Source: Candidatus Arcticimaribacter forsetii (GTDB taxonomy: Bacteria > Bacteroidota > Bacteroidia > Flavobacteriales > Flavobacteriaceae). Taken from it: a stretch of DNA of 64,000 nucleotides. Shown here one piece after another: positions 1-7,819 of this stretch (positions within the stretch are counted from its first letter, which is position 1; each line of letters begins with the position of its first letter). The translations under genes and the position numbers were made by a program. The notes beneath the pieces are model-generated. The model did no database searches. It was not told where the DNA came from and saw nothing but the letters and a program-made list of their open reading frames with translations. The stretch covers positions 558,001 through 622,000 of the forward strand of contig NZ_OU342399.1 of NCBI RefSeq assembly GCF_910589745.1. The letters run 5' to 3'.

Positions 1-1335
1 AGAGATTTTTCAGTTGCTACTCGACTCATTCATGAAAACCGCTGGGGTGGATCAATGGGTTGGAATCCTTCTTTCAGAGGGGGGAGTGTTTTTTATGGGG
101 AAAGTATTTATACAAATAGAGTTGAAATTTTTGGATCGTATGAGATTGACAATGAAATGTCTTTCCAGTTTAGTTTTAATGATCACGATCAAAACGCTGC
201 TTACGGAACCACTCTTTTTAATGCAAAACAAATAATAGGATTTGGTCAGTTTGTTTGGAGTAAAAGAATTAATAAGCATGATTTCTTATTTGGCGCAGCA
301 TATCGATATACTTTTTATAAGGACGATACGCCAGTAACTTTAGACTCTAATAAATCAGATGTGACAAGACTTCCAGGTGTTTTTATTCAGGATGAAATTA
401 AATTTAATCAACAAAACTCCTTATTAATTGGGTTGCGCTATGACTACAATTCTATTCATGGAGATATTTTAACCCCTAGATTAAATTATAAGTTAAGTAA
501 TGAAGATGCAACATCTACTCTTCGTTTAAGTATTGGATCTGGCTACAGAGTAGCTCAAGTTTTTACAGAAGACCATGCGGCATTAACAGGAGCTCGGGAG
601 GTAGTGTTTTTGGATGACCTTGATCCCGAAAGGTCTTGGAACATAAATTTAAATTATTCCTATAAGTTGTATCTAAAACAAGGACATATTTTGGATTTCG
701 AAACAAGTATTTTTAGAACAGACTTTTCTAATAAAATCATTCCTAATTATGATATAAATCCCAATTACATTGTTTACGATAACCTTGAAGGAAATGCAAT
801 TACACAAGGAATTTCTTTTAATTTTAATTCGGTATTTAGCGGTGGACTTAGAGCTAATTTGGGAGTAACCTACATAGATTCCAGTATAAATTCTAACGGA
901 ATCAAATCAGTTCCCTATTTGACCGAAAAGTTCCAAGGGGTTTGGAGTATTGAAAAGAAATTTATTGAATCTGATCTTATTTTAGATTTTACAGGAACAG
1001 TTACAGGGCCTTTAAGGCTTCCTCTATTGAGCGATTTAGACCCGAGAGCACCTTATTCACCAACCTTTAGTATTGTTAACATGCAGCTAACAAAAGTTTG
1101 GAATAATACGTATGAGCTTTATGGAGGGGTAAAAAACCTTTTGAATTTTACTCCAGAAAAGAATGCTATTGCTAGAGCATTTGATCCATTTGATCGACAA
1201 GTTCAGTTTGATTCTTTTGGGATTGTAGTTGCAAGCGAAAATAATCCTTACGCATTATCTTTTGATCCTAGTTATGTATATGCTTCTAACCAAGGTGTCC
1301 GATTTTATTTAGGAATTCGTTGGACTCTTGATTAG
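1..1335 (+). CDS. TonB-dependent receptor, C-terminal part (5' end outside window)
   Basis: The reading frame is open from base 1, so the N-terminal plug and signal peptide lie upstream of the window. What remains is about 444 residues of alternating aromatic/polar beta-strands typical of a 22-strand outer-membrane barrel. It ends in a short strand finishing with a hydrophobic-rich stretch (YLGIRWTL) just before the stop. The segment EDHAALTGAR followed by LDPERSWNINLNYSY is the usual late-barrel pattern of BtuB/siderophore-type receptors, with a later VKNLLNF motif. Family role: active uptake of a metal-chelate, vitamin or glycan, driven by TonB-ExbBD. An ExbB/ExbD operon follows 400 bp downstream, which fits but does not prove a partnership. 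The substrate cannot be told from this part. Confidence 0.9.
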   Translation, partial: RDFSVATRLIHENRWGGSMGWNPSFRGGSVFYGESIYTNRVEIFGSYEIDNEMSFQFSFNDHDQNAAYGTTLFNAKQIIGFGQFVWSKRINKHDFLFGAAYRYTFYKDDTPVTLDSNKSDVTRLPGVFIQDEIKFNQQNSLLIGLRYDYNSIHGDILTPRLNYKLSNEDATSTLRLSIGSGYRVAQVFTEDHAALTGAREVVFLDDLDPERSWNINLNYSYKLYLKQGHILDFETSIFRTDFSNKIIPNYDINPNYIVYDNLEGNAITQGISFNFNSVFSGGLRANLGVTYIDSSINSNGIKSVPYLTEKFQGVWSIEKKFIESDLILDFTGTVTGPLRLPLLSDLDPRAPYSPTFSIVNMQLTKVWNNTYELYGGVKNLLNFTPEKNAIARAFDPFDRQVQFDSFGIVVASENNPYALSFDPSYVYASNQGVRFYLGIRWTLD

Positions 1336-1732
1336 GAATTTGTTTTAATAATTACTAAAAATGTTTTAGAAAGTGTTAATGAATTTCAAAAATTCAAAGT
1401 AAAACAATTTTTCTTTTTTTGAAAGTTTGCATCATTTCAAAGTGTTCTAGTAGTCAAATTAATAAAAATTTAACACGATTAAATTATATTCTTAAAATTC
1501 GTTCTAATCTATTATTAAATATTTTAAAAATAATTTTAGTAGTCTGATTTACATAACATTAGCTTCTTTTAAAAAATCATTTTATTCCTATATTCATTAG
1601 AGTTACGTTCTGTTTGTGTAAAATTAGTGTTGTTAAAGTGTTAGATCGCTATTCGATATTTAAAATAATTAGGTAAAACAGTATTTTTTTTTATCTTTAA
1701 ACCTTTATTTAATAAGAACAAAAATTTAAACA
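1336..1732. other. AT-rich intergenic region without a gene
   Basis: About 400 bp with no credible reading frame on either strand. It contains a small perfect hairpin (GAATTT-CAA-AAATTC, 1381-1395) followed by a T-rich run near 1407-1420, which could be a weak terminator for the receptor gene. A second inverted repeat (TTTGAAA/TTTCAAA, 1418-1424 and 1435-1441) also occurs. The distal part carries the probable exbB promoter. I see no tRNA or recognisable regulatory RNA. Confidence 0.5.
1692..1699 (+). promoter_or_regulatory. Probable -7 element of the exbBD operon
   Basis: TATCTTTA matches the Bacteroidetes -7 consensus TAnnTTTG except at the last base and lies 33 nt before the exbB start codon. 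No clear TTG -33 element sits at the expected distance. Confidence 0.35.
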
Positions 1733-2506
1733 ATGAGAAAATTATTCGTTGCCCTTGTAGCCAGCATTTTAATGACCGGTTTTTCCGCAAATGCAAATAC
1801 AATTAATCTTACAACTGCTGAAAATGTAGCAGTATCGACAAATGTACAGGACGAAGAACAAACGACTGCTGAATCGGCTTCTTTTACGCAAGAATTAAAA
1901 ACTCGATTTATCGAGGGAGGTCCAGGTTTTATGGGTATCGTTTTAATTTGTTTGATTTTAGGTCTTGCTATTGCAATAGAAAGAATTATCTTTTTGAATT
2001 TAGCAACAACTAACACAAAGAAACTTACAGACGGTGTTGAAGCAGCATTATCAAGCGGTGGTGTTGAAGCGGCTAAAGATTTATGTAGAGATACTAAAGG
2101 TCCTGTAGCTTCTATTTTCTATCAAGGTCTTGATCGTGCAGAAGAAGGAGTTGAAAGTGCTGAAAAAGCTGTAGTAGCTTATGGAGGTGTTCAAATGGGA
2201 CAGTTAGAGAAAAATGTATCTTGGATTTCATTATTCATCGCTCTTGCACCAATGCTTGGGTTCATGGGAACTGTAATAGGAATGATTCAAGCCTTTGATA
2301 AAATTGAAGCTGCTGGAGATATGCAGCCTTCACTTGTAGCAGGAGGTATTAAAGTTGCCCTTTTAACAACCGTATTCGGTCTAGTAGTAGCAATTATTCT
2401 TCAGATTTTTTATAACTATATCGTTGCAAAAATTGATAGTATCGTAAATGATATGGAAGATGCTTCAATCACATTGATTGACATCCTTGTTGCGCATAAG
2501 AAATAG
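1733..2506 (+). CDS. exbB: MotA/TolQ/ExbB proton channel family protein
   Basis: 257 residues. The N-terminus looks like a cleavable signal or extra hydrophobic segment (residues 1-22), followed by a TM near 62-86 and a cytoplasmic loop. Two further TM segments follow at about 160-182 and 200-224, the second pair carrying the family signature APMLGFMGTVIGMIQAF. This is the inner-membrane stator subunit that uses the proton-motive force, with ExbD, to drive TonB. It is the first gene of a four-gene operon (1733-4108) with gaps of 10-30 bp. An N-terminal extension of about 55 residues beyond E. coli-type ExbB is common in Bacteroidetes versions. The gliding motor GldL/GldM is a different family, so I favour an ExbB assignment. 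Confidence 0.9.
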   Translation: MRKLFVALVASILMTGFSANANTINLTTAENVAVSTNVQDEEQTTAESASFTQELKTRFIEGGPGFMGIVLICLILGLAIAIERIIFLNLATTNTKKLTDGVEAALSSGGVEAAKDLCRDTKGPVASIFYQGLDRAEEGVESAEKAVVAYGGVQMGQLEKNVSWISLFIALAPMLGFMGTVIGMIQAFDKIEAAGDMQPSLVAGGIKVALLTTVFGLVVAIILQIFYNYIVAKIDSIVNDMEDASITLIDILVAHKK

Positions 2507-2533
2507 TTATACACCTTTTAAAATTTATAAATT

Positions 2534-2980
2534 ATGAATTTTCATAAAATAGTAAAAATCATAACCGGTATTTTAGGTGTGTTGGGAATTATATTCCTTT
2601 TCATGGTCATAGGATCTGGTGACGAAGAAATAAAAGCAGCCGCTTCTATGGGTGACTATGGAAAAGTAGCTCCTTTAATTAGCCTTGCTCAAATTATCCT
2701 TGGAATTGCTGTTGTAGCAACCTTAGTGTTCTCTTTATTAGGTCTTTTTTCTGATAAAGAAAAACTAAAGAAAGCTATGTTTTCAATAGTAGGACTTTTA
2801 GTTGTTTTAGGTGTTGCTTATGCATCATCTGAGGGAGTTGAAACTCCAATGAAAGATGGGGAAGTTTTATCGGCCGCAGGTTCAAGACTAGTGGGTACTG
2901 GGATTAGAATGTTCTACTTCCTTTCACTAATTGCAATTTTATCTATGGCTATTGCAGCAGTTAAGAAATTAATCAAATAA
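2534..2980 (+). CDS. Small four-TM membrane protein of the ExbB/ExbD operon
   Basis: 148 residues that I cannot assign to a named family. Hydrophobic segments are seen near residues 6-27, 46-70, 80-97 and 122-143, giving a predicted four-helix inner-membrane protein. Short charged loops lie between them (GSGDEEIKAA, SDKEKLKKA) and the C-terminus is basic (KKLIK). It sits between exbB and the first exbD with spacings of 27 and 10 bp, so it is almost certainly co-transcribed and probably interacts with or assembles the proton channel. That role is inference from position only. The start ATG is the only suitable one. Confidence 0.75.
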   Translation: MNFHKIVKIITGILGVLGIIFLFMVIGSGDEEIKAAASMGDYGKVAPLISLAQIILGIAVVATLVFSLLGLFSDKEKLKKAMFSIVGLLVVLGVAYASSEGVETPMKDGEVLSAAGSRLVGTGIRMFYFLSLIAILSMAIAAVKKLIK

Positions 2981-2990
2981 ATTAAGAATT

Positions 2991-3611
2991 ATGGCAAAAA
3001 GAGCAGCACCGGAGGTAAATGCCGGATCGATGGCGGACATTGCATTCTTACTTTTGATTTTCTTTCTCGTTACAACAACTATTGAAACTGATTCAGGAAT
3101 TAACAGAAAGCTTCCACCAACTGATGAAGTGGTTGATCCACCCATCATTAAAGAACGTAATATATTTACAGTAGTCGTAAATAAAAACAACCAACTATTG
3201 GTTGAGGAGAAGCCTCTTGACCTTGCAAATTTACGCCAGGCAGCTATTGAATTTCTAGATAATGGAGGTGGTCAAGGAGAGGAAGCATGTGATTATTGCG
3301 AGGGTCCTAAAGATCCAAGTTCATCAGATAACCCTGAAAAGGCGATTATCTCTTTGAAAAACGACAGAGAAACTTCATATAAAGTATACATTTCGGTTCA
3401 AAACGAATTGGTTGCAGCTTATAATGATCTAAGAGATCGTGAGTTTGCAAAACTTAACCCTCTTATTGGATTATCTTTTGTAGAGGCGAATAAGCGATAC
3501 GCAGATCCGCGTTATGTAACCGAGAGAGAAAGGTTGAAACCTTTACTTGATGAAGTAAAAGCAAGGTATCCACAGAAATTATCTGAGGCAGAACCTAATA
3601 AGAATAAATAA
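2991..3611 (+). CDS. exbD: ExbD/TolR family biopolymer transport protein (first copy)
   Basis: 206 residues. A short cytoplasmic N-terminus leads into a single TM (about 16-31, MADIAFLLLIFFLVTT) that carries the conserved Asp16 needed for proton conduction. A periplasmic domain follows. It is longer than the usual 130-150 residues: a segment around residues 92-112 is rich in Gly, Glu and Ser and includes a CDYC pair (Cys100, Cys103). The C-terminal helix-rich tail extends to the end. It lies 10 bp after the 4-TM gene and 11 bp before a second exbD. The Cys pair is unusual for ExbD and could form a periplasmic disulfide. Confidence 0.88.
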   Translation: MAKRAAPEVNAGSMADIAFLLLIFFLVTTTIETDSGINRKLPPTDEVVDPPIIKERNIFTVVVNKNNQLLVEEKPLDLANLRQAAIEFLDNGGGQGEEACDYCEGPKDPSSSDNPEKAIISLKNDRETSYKVYISVQNELVAAYNDLRDREFAKLNPLIGLSFVEANKRYADPRYVTERERLKPLLDEVKARYPQKLSEAEPNKNK

Positions 3612-3622
3612 AACTTTAAAAC

Positions 3623-4108
3623 ATGGCTAAATTTAAAAAGAAAAAAGGAGGAGACACTCCTGCTATTTCAACTGCATCTTTACCAGATATCGTTTTCATG
3701 TTATTGTTTTTCTTTATGGTGGCTACAGTTATGCGTGATAGTACTTTAATGGTACAAAACACATTGCCAGCAGCAGACCAAATTCAAAAGCTTGATAAAA
3801 AAGACCGCGTTATGTACATATACGCTGGGAAACCATCTAGTAGATATGCAGATAAATATGGTAATCAAGCTCGTATTCAATTGAATGATAAGTTTGCTTC
3901 TGTTCAAGACGTAGGGGCTTTTGTTCTTGCTGAACGTGCATCTAAGCGTCAGGAATTACAAAATGTATTAACAACAGCTCTAAAAGTAGATGGTGAAACG
4001 AATATGGGATTGATTTCCGATATCAAACAAGAATTAAGACAGGTTAATGCTTTGAAAATTAATTATACAACACGATTGGGTGATTATACTCAAAACACCA
4101 AAAAATAA
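3623..4108 (+). CDS. exbD: ExbD/TolR family biopolymer transport protein (second copy)
   Basis: 161 residues. A lysine-rich cytoplasmic N-terminus (KFKKKKGGD) precedes one TM around residues 22-38 (PDIVFMLLFFFMVATVM), with the conserved Asp22 at its start. The periplasmic part is about 120 residues. It differs clearly from the upstream ExbD in sequence and length, so the operon encodes two distinct ExbD-type subunits, a common Bacteroidetes arrangement that could make a hetero-oligomeric stator. It is the last gene before the hairpin terminator at 4131-4160. Confidence 0.88.
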   Translation: MAKFKKKKGGDTPAISTASLPDIVFMLLFFFMVATVMRDSTLMVQNTLPAADQIQKLDKKDRVMYIYAGKPSSRYADKYGNQARIQLNDKFASVQDVGAFVLAERASKRQELQNVLTTALKVDGETNMGLISDIKQELRQVNALKINYTTRLGDYTQNTKK

Positions 4109-4130
4109 TCTGAATTATATTTTATACTCA

Positions 4131-4160
4131 AGGGTGTTTCATTGAAACACCCTTTTTTTT
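4131..4160 (+). terminator. Rho-independent terminator of the exbBD operon
   Basis: A perfect 9-bp stem (GGGTGTTTC, loop ATT, GAAACACCC) is followed by eight T residues, 23 nt after the last exbD stop codon. This is the strongest terminator in the first 10 kb. Confidence 0.92.
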
Positions 4161-4174
4161 GGATATACTTCTAC

Positions 4175-4182
4175 TACCTTTA
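4175..4182 (+). promoter_or_regulatory. -7-type box four bases before the porin-like gene start
   Basis: TACCTTTA is followed by exactly four bases and the ATG at 4187. With a Bacteroidetes -7 element in this position, transcription would begin at or next to the A of the start codon (leaderless mRNA). The preceding terminator makes an independent promoter necessary here. Confidence 0.45.
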
Positions 4183-4186
4183 CTGA

Positions 4187-4864
4187 ATGAAATACTTGTA
4201 TACTCTTTTCTTTTTCCTATTCATTACTAAAATGGTTGCCCAGGAAAGTATACCCTCTAAAAAAACCTCTTATAGAGAAGATCAGTGGTACACAACTCTT
4301 TCTTTTCTTCTTGCTAATGAATCTATCGATGGATTTCGATCAAACGGATTATCTCAAGCTTTTAGTATTGGTTTTATTAGAGACTACCCTATTAATATAG
4401 AGTCTAACAAAGCAATTGGGGTAGGATTGGGTTACGGTATAAATAATTTTGGTTCTAATCTAACTGTGGTTCAGGGTTCTAATTCTAGCTACCAGTTTAA
4501 TTTAATCCAAAACACGCTTCTAGCCTCCAAAAATCGATTAATAACACATTTTATAGAAGTACCTCTTGAGTACCGTTGGAGAACATCCACTGTCAATGAT
4601 TACACATTTTGGAGAATTTATGCAGGGTATTTATTCCGATATAATTTCTTTTCAAAATCTAAGCCTTTTACTGGAGCTTCAACAGTATTAGATGAAGTAA
4701 ACAGGGTTACCCATGCTCTTAAAATCTCAACAGGCTATAATACATGGAATATATATGTTGAATATAGTCTGAGTCCATATTTTAAAAAAGAAACCCTTAC
4801 AGACCTAAATGTCCCTTTAAATCTCAGTTCAATTAAGGTTGGTTTAGTGTTTTACGTTTTATAA
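4187..4864 (+). CDS. Outer-membrane beta-barrel (porin-family) protein
   Basis: 225 residues. A Sec signal peptide (residues 1-18, ending MVAQ) is followed by about eight amphipathic strands with aromatic girdles, for example FSIGFIRDYPI and VPLEYRWRTSTVNDY. The last strand ends IKVGLVFYVL, typical of an 8-strand barrel recognised by BAM. Function is unknown. Similar proteins are annotated only as porin family in flavobacteria. It has its own start region after the exbBD terminator, and its stop overlaps the convergent rpoN gene by 6 bp. I considered the gliding/secretion protein SprT/PorT but see no specific support for it. Confidence 0.8.
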   Translation: MKYLYTLFFFLFITKMVAQESIPSKKTSYREDQWYTTLSFLLANESIDGFRSNGLSQAFSIGFIRDYPINIESNKAIGVGLGYGINNFGSNLTVVQGSNSSYQFNLIQNTLLASKNRLITHFIEVPLEYRWRTSTVNDYTFWRIYAGYLFRYNFFSKSKPFTGASTVLDEVNRVTHALKISTGYNTWNIYVEYSLSPYFKKETLTDLNVPLNLSSIKVGLVFYVL

Positions 4865-6301
4865 TTCTTTTCGTAATCTAGCTACTGGAAAGTCCATCTG
4901 TTCTCTATATTTTGCAACCGTTCTTCTTGCTACTCTGTAACCTGCTTTTAGTAGTTCTTCTGAAAGTGCTAAGTCTGCAAGTGGTTTTCTTTTATCTTCT
5001 TTTTCAATTAAAGTTTTCAGAATTTTTTTGATTTCAAGTGTAGAAACTTCCTCACCATCTTCGTTAGTAAGGGATTCCGAAAAAAAGCTTTTTAATAGTT
5101 TTGTTCCATAGGGAGTATCAATATACTTACTATTTGCAACCCTTGAAACTGTGGAGATATCCATATTTATTTTTTCAGCAATATCTTTAAGAATCATTGG
5201 TTTTAATTGTAATTCATCTCCTGAAAGGAAATAAGCTTCTTGTTGTTTTACAATTTCATTAATTGTTAAATATAGAGTCTGGTAACGTTGGGCCACAGCA
5301 TCAATAAACCATTGAGCAGCATCAAGTTTTTGTTTAATAAATTGAACGGCTTCTTTTTGACTTTTGTTTTTGACAGGAGCCTCTTTATAGCCTTTCATCA
5401 TTTCTTTATACGAAGAAGATATATGAAGTTCTGGGGCATTTCTTCTGTTAAGTTCAACATTTAAAATGCCGTTTTCAATGGTTAAGATAAAATCAGGAAC
5501 AATATGTGTATTTTGGAATATTCCAGATAATGCTCCTCCAGGTTTGGGATTTAGGCGTTCTATTTCTTTAAGTCCCTGTTTTAAAAGATCTTCATCAACA
5601 TCAAATTTATCTTGAAGTTTAACAAAATGTTTTTTTGAAAACAATTCAAAAGCTTCATTGATTATTTTTGAAGCCATTATTTGTGGGACGGAAAGCTGTT
5701 TTCTACTTAATTGTATAGAAAGACATTCTTGAAGTGTTCTAGCTCCTACTCCTGCTGGATCAAGTGAGTGTATTTTTTCTAAAACGAGTTCTAGTTGTTC
5801 TTCGTTAACAATAATGTTTTGTGTGAAAGCGAGGTCGTCCATTATATCTAATAAAGACCTTCTTAAATAACCACTGTCATCTATACTGCCAATTAGAAAT
5901 TCTGCAATACGTTCTTCGTCTGGTGTTAGAATTAAAGAACTTAATTGAACCTTTAAGTGCTGATGAAAACCAATACCTCCAGTTATTGGAACGGTCTTTT
6001 CTTCATCGTCCGCACTATAATTATTTGAATTTAGAAGATAAGAAGGGGTTTCATCGTCACTTAAATAAGCGTCTATGTCGATTTCTTGAGTGTCAATTAC
6101 TTCATTGTCATTGTAATCTTCTTGATATTCATCTAAGGAATCAATTTCTTCTTTACCATTTTCAAGAGCAGGATTTTCCTCAATTTCATTTTGAAGTTTT
6201 TGTTCAAAATCCAGCGTAGTAAGTTGAATCATCTTCATCAACTGAATTTGTTGAGGAGATAATTTTTGAGAAAGCTTTAAATTAAATTGTTGTTTTAACA
6301 T
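4859..6301 (-). CDS. rpoN: RNA polymerase sigma-54 factor
   Basis: 480 residues. Region I is the Gln/Leu-rich activator-interacting N-terminus (about 1-47). It is followed by an acidic linker rich in Asp and Glu (about 48-105), a core-binding domain, and a DNA-binding domain with a helix-turn-helix (near DISTVSRVANSKYI). The C-terminal RpoN box is present (ARRTVAKYRE, about residues 458-467). Sigma-54 directs transcription from -24/-12 promoters and needs AAA+ activators, none of which is encoded in this window. It is the second gene after asnS (43 bp gap, same strand) and probably shares its promoter. Confidence 0.96.
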   Translation of the reverse strand: MLKQQFNLKLSQKLSPQQIQLMKMIQLTTLDFEQKLQNEIEENPALENGKEEIDSLDEYQEDYNDNEVIDTQEIDIDAYLSDDETPSYLLNSNNYSADDEEKTVPITGGIGFHQHLKVQLSSLILTPDEERIAEFLIGSIDDSGYLRRSLLDIMDDLAFTQNIIVNEEQLELVLEKIHSLDPAGVGARTLQECLSIQLSRKQLSVPQIMASKIINEAFELFSKKHFVKLQDKFDVDEDLLKQGLKEIERLNPKPGGALSGIFQNTHIVPDFILTIENGILNVELNRRNAPELHISSSYKEMMKGYKEAPVKNKSQKEAVQFIKQKLDAAQWFIDAVAQRYQTLYLTINEIVKQQEAYFLSGDELQLKPMILKDIAEKINMDISTVSRVANSKYIDTPYGTKLLKSFFSESLTNEDGEEVSTLEIKKILKTLIEKEDKRKPLADLALSEELLKAGYRVARRTVAKYREQMDFPVARLRKEL

Positions 6302-6344
6302 ATAAAGTTGGGACTTTCCCTAAAAGTATAAAAAAGAAAAGACT

Positions 6345-7769
6345 TTAGAAAGCTGCATTTTGAGGTGTTCTTGGAAAAGGAATGACATCACGAATATTGC
6401 TCATCCCTGTAGCGAAAAGAACTAAACGTTCAAAACCAAGTCCAAAACCACTATGAGGTGCACTTCCAAATCTTCTTAAGTCTAAGTACCACCATAATTC
6501 TTCTTCATCTATTCCCATAGCTTTAATTCGTTCCTTAAGTATATCTAAACGTTCTTCTCGTTGAGATCCTCCGACAATTTCTCCGATTCCGGGGAAAAGA
6601 ATGTCCATAGCTCGAACCGTTTTTTGATCCTCATTCATACGCATATAAAACGCTTTGATTGTAGCAGGATAATCGTATAGGATTACGGGACATTTAAAAT
6701 GCTTTTCTACCAAGAAACGTTCATGTTCACTCTGTAGGTCTGCACCCCATTCATCAATATGAAACTTAAATTTTTTCTTTTTATTGGGTTTGCTGTTTTT
6801 TAAAATTTCAATTGCTTCAGTATAACTTACTCTTTTAAAATCATTTTCTACAACAAATTTAATCTTCTCTAGAAGACTCAACTCAGACCTTTCAGCTTGT
6901 GGTTTAGTTTTATCTTCTTGAGTAAGACGATTGTCTAAGAAAATCAAATCCTCTTCACACTCTTTAAGTATATAGGTTAACACACTTTTAATGAATTTTT
7001 CAGCGAGATCCATGTTGTCATCTAAATCAAAGAATGCCATTTCAGGTTCGATCATCCAAAATTCCGCAAGGTGTCGGGTCGTATTCGAGTTCTCAGCTCT
7101 AAAAGTTGGTCCAAAGGTGTATACTTCTCCTAGTCCCATTGCATAGGTTTCTGCTTCTAATTGTCCAGAAACTGTAAGGTGTGTTTCTTTTCCAAAAAAA
7201 TCTTGACTAAAGTCTACAGAACCATCTTCTTTGAGCGGTGGATTTTTCGTGTCTAATGAGCTAACTCTAAACATTTCCCCAGCTCCTTCTGCGTCACTTC
7301 CCGTTACTATAGGAGTATTTACATATTGAAAACCTTCTTCTCTGAAAAATTTATGAACACCAAATGCTAACGCAGAACGAACACGCATTACAGCACTAAA
7401 AGTAGCCGTTCTTACTCTTAAATGAGCTTTTTCTCTTAAAAATTCTAAACTGTGTTTCTTTGGTTGAATTGGGTAACTTTCAGGATCTGCTTCTCCATAT
7501 ACATAAAGTTCAGTAACCTGAATCTCTGCTGCTTGCCCTTTTCCTTGGCTTTCAACATAATTCCCAGTTACTTTTATAGCTGCTCCTGTACTTATTTTCT
7601 TCAAAAGCTCCTCATCCATTGATTCAAAATCAACTACACATTGAATGTTTCCTAGTGTCGATCCATCATTTAATGCTATAAATCGGTTAGCTCTAAAGGT
7701 TCTTACCCAACCTCTAACAGTTACTTCTTGGCCCGTAGCCGGTATTTTAAATAAGGATTTAATCTTCAT
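6345..7769 (-). CDS. asnS: Asparaginyl-tRNA synthetase
   Basis: 474 residues, class II synthetase. An N-terminal OB-fold anticodon-binding domain (about 1-105) precedes the catalytic domain. Motif 2 (TFRAENSNTTRHLAEFWM) and motif 3 near the C-terminus (GLGFERLVLFATGM, then NIRDVIPFPRTP) are intact. The HLAEFWMIEPE sequence and the GGSQREERLD segment distinguish AsnRS from AspRS. It charges tRNA-Asn in the cytoplasm. The length is normal. It is preceded by a good -7 box and followed by rpoN on the same strand. Confidence 0.97.
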   Translation of the reverse strand: MKIKSLFKIPATGQEVTVRGWVRTFRANRFIALNDGSTLGNIQCVVDFESMDEELLKKISTGAAIKVTGNYVESQGKGQAAEIQVTELYVYGEADPESYPIQPKKHSLEFLREKAHLRVRTATFSAVMRVRSALAFGVHKFFREEGFQYVNTPIVTGSDAEGAGEMFRVSSLDTKNPPLKEDGSVDFSQDFFGKETHLTVSGQLEAETYAMGLGEVYTFGPTFRAENSNTTRHLAEFWMIEPEMAFFDLDDNMDLAEKFIKSVLTYILKECEEDLIFLDNRLTQEDKTKPQAERSELSLLEKIKFVVENDFKRVSYTEAIEILKNSKPNKKKKFKFHIDEWGADLQSEHERFLVEKHFKCPVILYDYPATIKAFYMRMNEDQKTVRAMDILFPGIGEIVGGSQREERLDILKERIKAMGIDEEELWWYLDLRRFGSAPHSGFGLGFERLVLFATGMSNIRDVIPFPRTPQNAAF

Positions 7770-7791
7770 AGTGGTTATATGCTTTTCGCTG

Positions 7792-7799
7792 CAAATATA
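7792..7799 (-). promoter_or_regulatory. -7 element for asnS-rpoN
   Basis: Read on the minus strand this is TATATTTG, a full match to TAnnTTTG, 22 nt before the asnS start. A -33 TTG is not obvious. Confidence 0.5.
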
Positions 7800-7819
7800 G
7801 GTGTTTATATAAAATTGAC

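Noticed and set aside
1418-1441. TTTGAAA/TTTCAAA inverted repeat considered as a terminator of the TonB receptor gene
   Set aside because: The T run lies on the wrong side for the plus strand and the stem is only seven AT-rich pairs.
1733-4108. ExbB/ExbD operon considered as the gliding motor GldL/GldM
   Set aside because: The proteins have MotA/TolQ and ExbD signatures with the conserved Asp, and GldL/GldM have different lengths and no such motifs.
4187-4864. Barrel protein considered as gliding/type IX secretion protein SprT/PorT
   Set aside because: Length is similar but I see none of the sequence landmarks I associate with PorT, and no other secretion gene is nearby.
5923-6219. Plus-strand reading frame of 98 codons
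   Set aside because: It lies wholly within rpoN, antisense, with no family features; a shadow of the acidic linker and its flanks.
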